Assembly (NCBI GenBank): GCA_900104855.1
Contig: FNSS01000001.1
Location: 4,526,001-4,590,000 of the forward strand
Reading direction: 5' to 3'
From: Rhizobiales bacterium GAS188
Lineage (GTDB): Bacteria; Pseudomonadota; Alphaproteobacteria; Rhizobiales; Beijerinckiaceae
DNA: 64,000 nt
Shown here: positions 62,271 through 64,000 of the stretch, piece by piece
Layout of the letters: every line of letters starts with the position of its first letter
Position numbering within the stretch: the first letter of the stretch is position 1
Notes under the pieces: generated by a model
What the model was told of the DNA's origin: nothing
The model's input: only the letters and a program-made list of their open reading frames with translations
Databases searched by the model: none
Position numbers and translations under genes: made by a program

Positions 62271-62999
62271 TCAACCTGACGCGCGCAAGGTGGTCACCGC
62301 GATGCAGGCATTGTTGAAGGGCACGAGCATGACCTGGGCCCCGTTTGGCAGGTCGATCACGCTCAGATCGCCCAGGGTGCGGCTTCGGCCATTCTGCTTG
62401 GCGAGCTCTGCCCCAAGGGCCTCGCAACTGCTGGCCGTGGGGGTGACCCTGACCAGGCCTCCCTCGCATTTCTGCCCGACCGGAGCGGCGAAGATCACGC
62501 CAGCGGCGCGCTGGGCCGCATGTTCTCCGCTGCCGCTGAGCGCGACGAGGGATTCAACGGCATGCGTATTGCCGGCATTCGCCGCCCACTGTGTCTGGGC
62601 CGTGTAGGACGAATCGACCACCACCCCCCTGCCAAGGACACTGAAGACGTTCGCGCAGGTCGCGATCTTCCCTTGCCGGGCATGCTCGTCGAAAACTGTC
62701 TGCGGTGCTGCCGGCGAGCCTGCGCCAGCGACCGGAGCCGCCGCGCCGGATGCTGGCGCGCCGAATGTTGGCGCGCTAGTGCCCGCTCCCTGATCAGGCA
62801 TTGGCCTTTGCTGCTGAGGATGCGGCTTCGCTGGCTTCGCCGGCTTCGCGGCGACGGCAGGCTTTCTGGCGGGCGCGGGCGACTGAGAGGCGGGCAGGGG
62901 AGCCGGCGCGTCCTGGGCATAGCTCACCGCGCCGAGAAGGGTCGATATCAGAATCGGTCCGGCCGCAAGCAGCAGCGAAACCGCTTGGTTCAGTCGCAT
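62271..62999 (-). CDS. Secreted Ala/Pro-rich protein of unknown function
   Basis: 242-residue protein. Signal peptide MRLNQAVSLLLAAGPILIST to about SYAQ; then ~85 residues of low complexity rich in Ala, Pro and Lys (PAPARKPAVAAKPAKPAKPH) and a compact C-terminal domain with three Cys (IATCANVFSVLGRGVVVDSS; GQKCEGGLVRVTPTASSCEA; MLVPFNNACIAVTTLRAS). ATG 62999 is chosen because the signal peptide starts there. The next gene upstream, encoding IalB, is 114 bases away in the same direction. Probably periplasmic or surface-exposed. Confidence 0.75.
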   Translation of the reverse strand: MRLNQAVSLLLAAGPILISTLLGAVSYAQDAPAPLPASQSPAPARKPAVAAKPAKPAKPHPQQQRPMPDQGAGTSAPTFGAPASGAAAPVAGAGSPAAPQTVFDEHARQGKIATCANVFSVLGRGVVVDSSYTAQTQWAANAGNTHAVESLVALSGSGEHAAQRAAGVIFAAPVGQKCEGGLVRVTPTASSCEALGAELAKQNGRSRTLGDLSVIDLPNGAQVMLVPFNNACIAVTTLRASG

Positions 63000-63113
63000 C
63001 GGCAATCCGTCCTCTTCCTCGCCCGCAAGTTCCTCACTCGCAAGCACCGCCTCGCCGCGAGACGATCTGCGGTCGGGCTCTCGCAAGCCGATCCGCGGTC
63101 TCTCGCCTCGCAT

Positions 63114-63692
63114 CTATTTCAATCCGGATAGCGCCGCGAACAATCCATCGAGGGGAGCCTGAAAGGAAACCGGCCCGGCCTGGGCAAGCCGATAAGAGAC
63201 CGCGCAAGGCGTGCCGGCCCTGATATGCCTCCTCAGCATGTCCCCGATGGCGATCGTGGCGAAGCAGGAATTCGCGTCGCATCTGTCGGTCCGGGCGATG
63301 ATCCGGTCCGGCTTCTCTCCCATGGCGAGCTCGATCTGCGCTCCCTGGCCGGCGGCCGCCGGGATTCTCATCATCATCAGCGGCTTGCCGTCCGCGGTCG
63401 CGATCAGCGACCAGTTGAAGACGGCAGCCCCTTGCTGGTCGATGACCGACTGGGTGATGTTGCACACGCGGCGCTTCGATTTGAGGCTCTCGTCGCAAAT
63501 CAGAATCCAGTTCTTGAAGGGCTGGATGACGCGTCGGAACTCGCCGAGCGTCTCGCCCTCCGGGATGGCGACATCGGAAGGTTTCACCGCGTAGACGTCG
63601 GGCGCGCTTTGCTCGGCCGCCTTGGCGGTTCCCGATATCAGGATCAGGCACGCGAGGCAGCCGAGGGAACGCGCGACGAGCCTCGACGTCAA
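63114..63692 (-). CDS. Invasion-associated locus B (IalB) family protein
   Basis: 192-residue periplasmic protein of the IalB family. Signal SLGCLACLILISGTAKA; mature domain with FKNWILICDESLKSKRRVCN, ITQSVIDQQGAAVFNWSLIA, DRCDANSCFATIAIGDML and a late GTPCAVSYRLAQAGPV; the paired Cys would make two disulfides as in the family. Start uncertain: TTG 63692 shares TTGA with the stop of the preceding surface-protein gene and gives a good signal peptide; ATG 63728 would add 12 residues. IalB proteins aid host-cell invasion in Bartonella, but are widespread in free-living rhizobia. Confidence 0.88.
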   Translation of the reverse strand: MTSRLVARSLGCLACLILISGTAKAAEQSAPDVYAVKPSDVAIPEGETLGEFRRVIQPFKNWILICDESLKSKRRVCNITQSVIDQQGAAVFNWSLIATADGKPLMMMRIPAAAGQGAQIELAMGEKPDRIIARTDRCDANSCFATIAIGDMLRRHIRAGTPCAVSYRLAQAGPVSFQAPLDGLFAALSGLK

Positions 63693-64000
63693 TTGAGGGT
63701 CATGCTCACCCCCGCGCCCATGCCCCAATGCCGCCCGCTCGTGGTGGCCGAGGCGTTGACGCGGAAGCGGCCATCGTCGCTGGTGAATCCGACGCCCATT
63801 GAGAGCGCGCCTTCGCTGTGCCAGACGCCGCCGCCGATCGCCGTGCTGATCTTGCCGGGGCGGTCGTCGTAGCGCAGCGAGGCGGCCGCAATACCGATGG
63901 CAGCGCCCCTGAAGGCGTCCCGCCGCGCCCGCGCGACCTCTCCATTGAGCGCGCCGAAGGCGCTGTTCAGCTGATTTACGTTCACCGCATCGGTGCCGTT
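63689..64000 (-). CDS. Trimeric autotransporter C-terminus (YadA-like anchor), partial
   Basis: Last ~103 residues of a protein continuing beyond the right end. The segment begins DAVNVNQLNSAFGALNGEVA, the coiled-coil lead into the anchor, followed by FRGAAIGIAAASLRYDDRPG, AIGGGVWHSEGALSMGVGFT and FRVNASATTSGRHWGMGAGV, four strands of a YadA-type membrane anchor. The protein would be a trimeric surface adhesin. Its stop overlaps the IalB start. The last residues SMTLN lack the usual final aromatic residue. Confidence 0.85.
   Translation of the reverse strand, partial: NGTDAVNVNQLNSAFGALNGEVARARRDAFRGAAIGIAAASLRYDDRPGKISTAIGGGVWHSEGALSMGVGFTSDDGRFRVNASATTSGRHWGMGAGVSMTLN

Overview
The window is GC-rich chromosomal DNA from an alphaproteobacterium, most likely a member of the Hyphomicrobiales (Rhizobiales). 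Supporting signs are an IalB-type protein, a chemoreceptor ending in the alphaproteobacterial GWEEF tail, two promoters of the GGAAC-N16-GGTT (EcfG general stress response) type, many LysR/GntR/TetR-regulated oxidoreductases, orphan ABC binding proteins and many short intergenic hairpin repeats. No rRNA, tRNA or CRISPR array was seen. Species cannot be fixed from this sequence.

Layout. 1-0.95 kb: 3' part of an IS481 element with a 46-bp perfect palindrome at the end of its transposase gene. 1-6.8 kb: a nucleotide-sugar-type epimerase, a duplicated promoter region ahead of a small secreted protein, a methyl-accepting chemotaxis protein, and a DUF1778/GNAT toxin-antitoxin pair. 7-10.4 kb: alpha/beta hydrolase, HpcH/HpaI aldolase, LysE exporter and a MaoC/FAS1-like hydratase. 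10.6-11.9 kb: an IS110 element with structured non-coding flanks. 12-23.8 kb: a catabolic island. livG-livF-livH-livM (minus) diverges from gntR, a TIGR04076 protein, an aldo/keto reductase, an NTF2-like protein and livK (plus); then come an aldo/keto reductase fused to a Rid-family domain and a GMC oxidoreductase. Together they look like uptake, regulation and redox processing of an unidentified small metabolite. 24-30 kb: gnd, DUF4105, an epimerase, DUF2270 and a hydrolase-adenylate cyclase fusion.

30-45.8 kb is an accessory region of oxidoreductases with divergent LysR/TetR regulators, a TPR adenylate cyclase and an unusual number of chimeric or broken genes: a DUF1330 stub, an IS630 transposase fused in frame to DUF427, a CoxM-type FAD domain fused in frame to a glutathione S-transferase C-terminus, and a flavin monooxygenase/EthD fragment. 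A dispersed intergenic repeat family and a 147-bp repeat pair are spread through and around it.

46-49.5 kb: an AapJ-like binding protein and gamma-glutamyltransferase. 49.6-56.7 kb: a tight, mostly overlapping minus-strand operon (small secreted protein, DUF3604 protein, CxxC secreted protein, membrane-anchored PpiC isomerase, three HupE/UreJ-like membrane proteins). It is the best candidate here for a coherent system without a described function. 57-64 kb: envelope proteins (two beta-barrel-like proteins, a DUF4239 membrane protein, small secreted proteins), an extradiol-dioxygenase-like protein, and an IalB/YadA-like surface cluster that runs off the right end.
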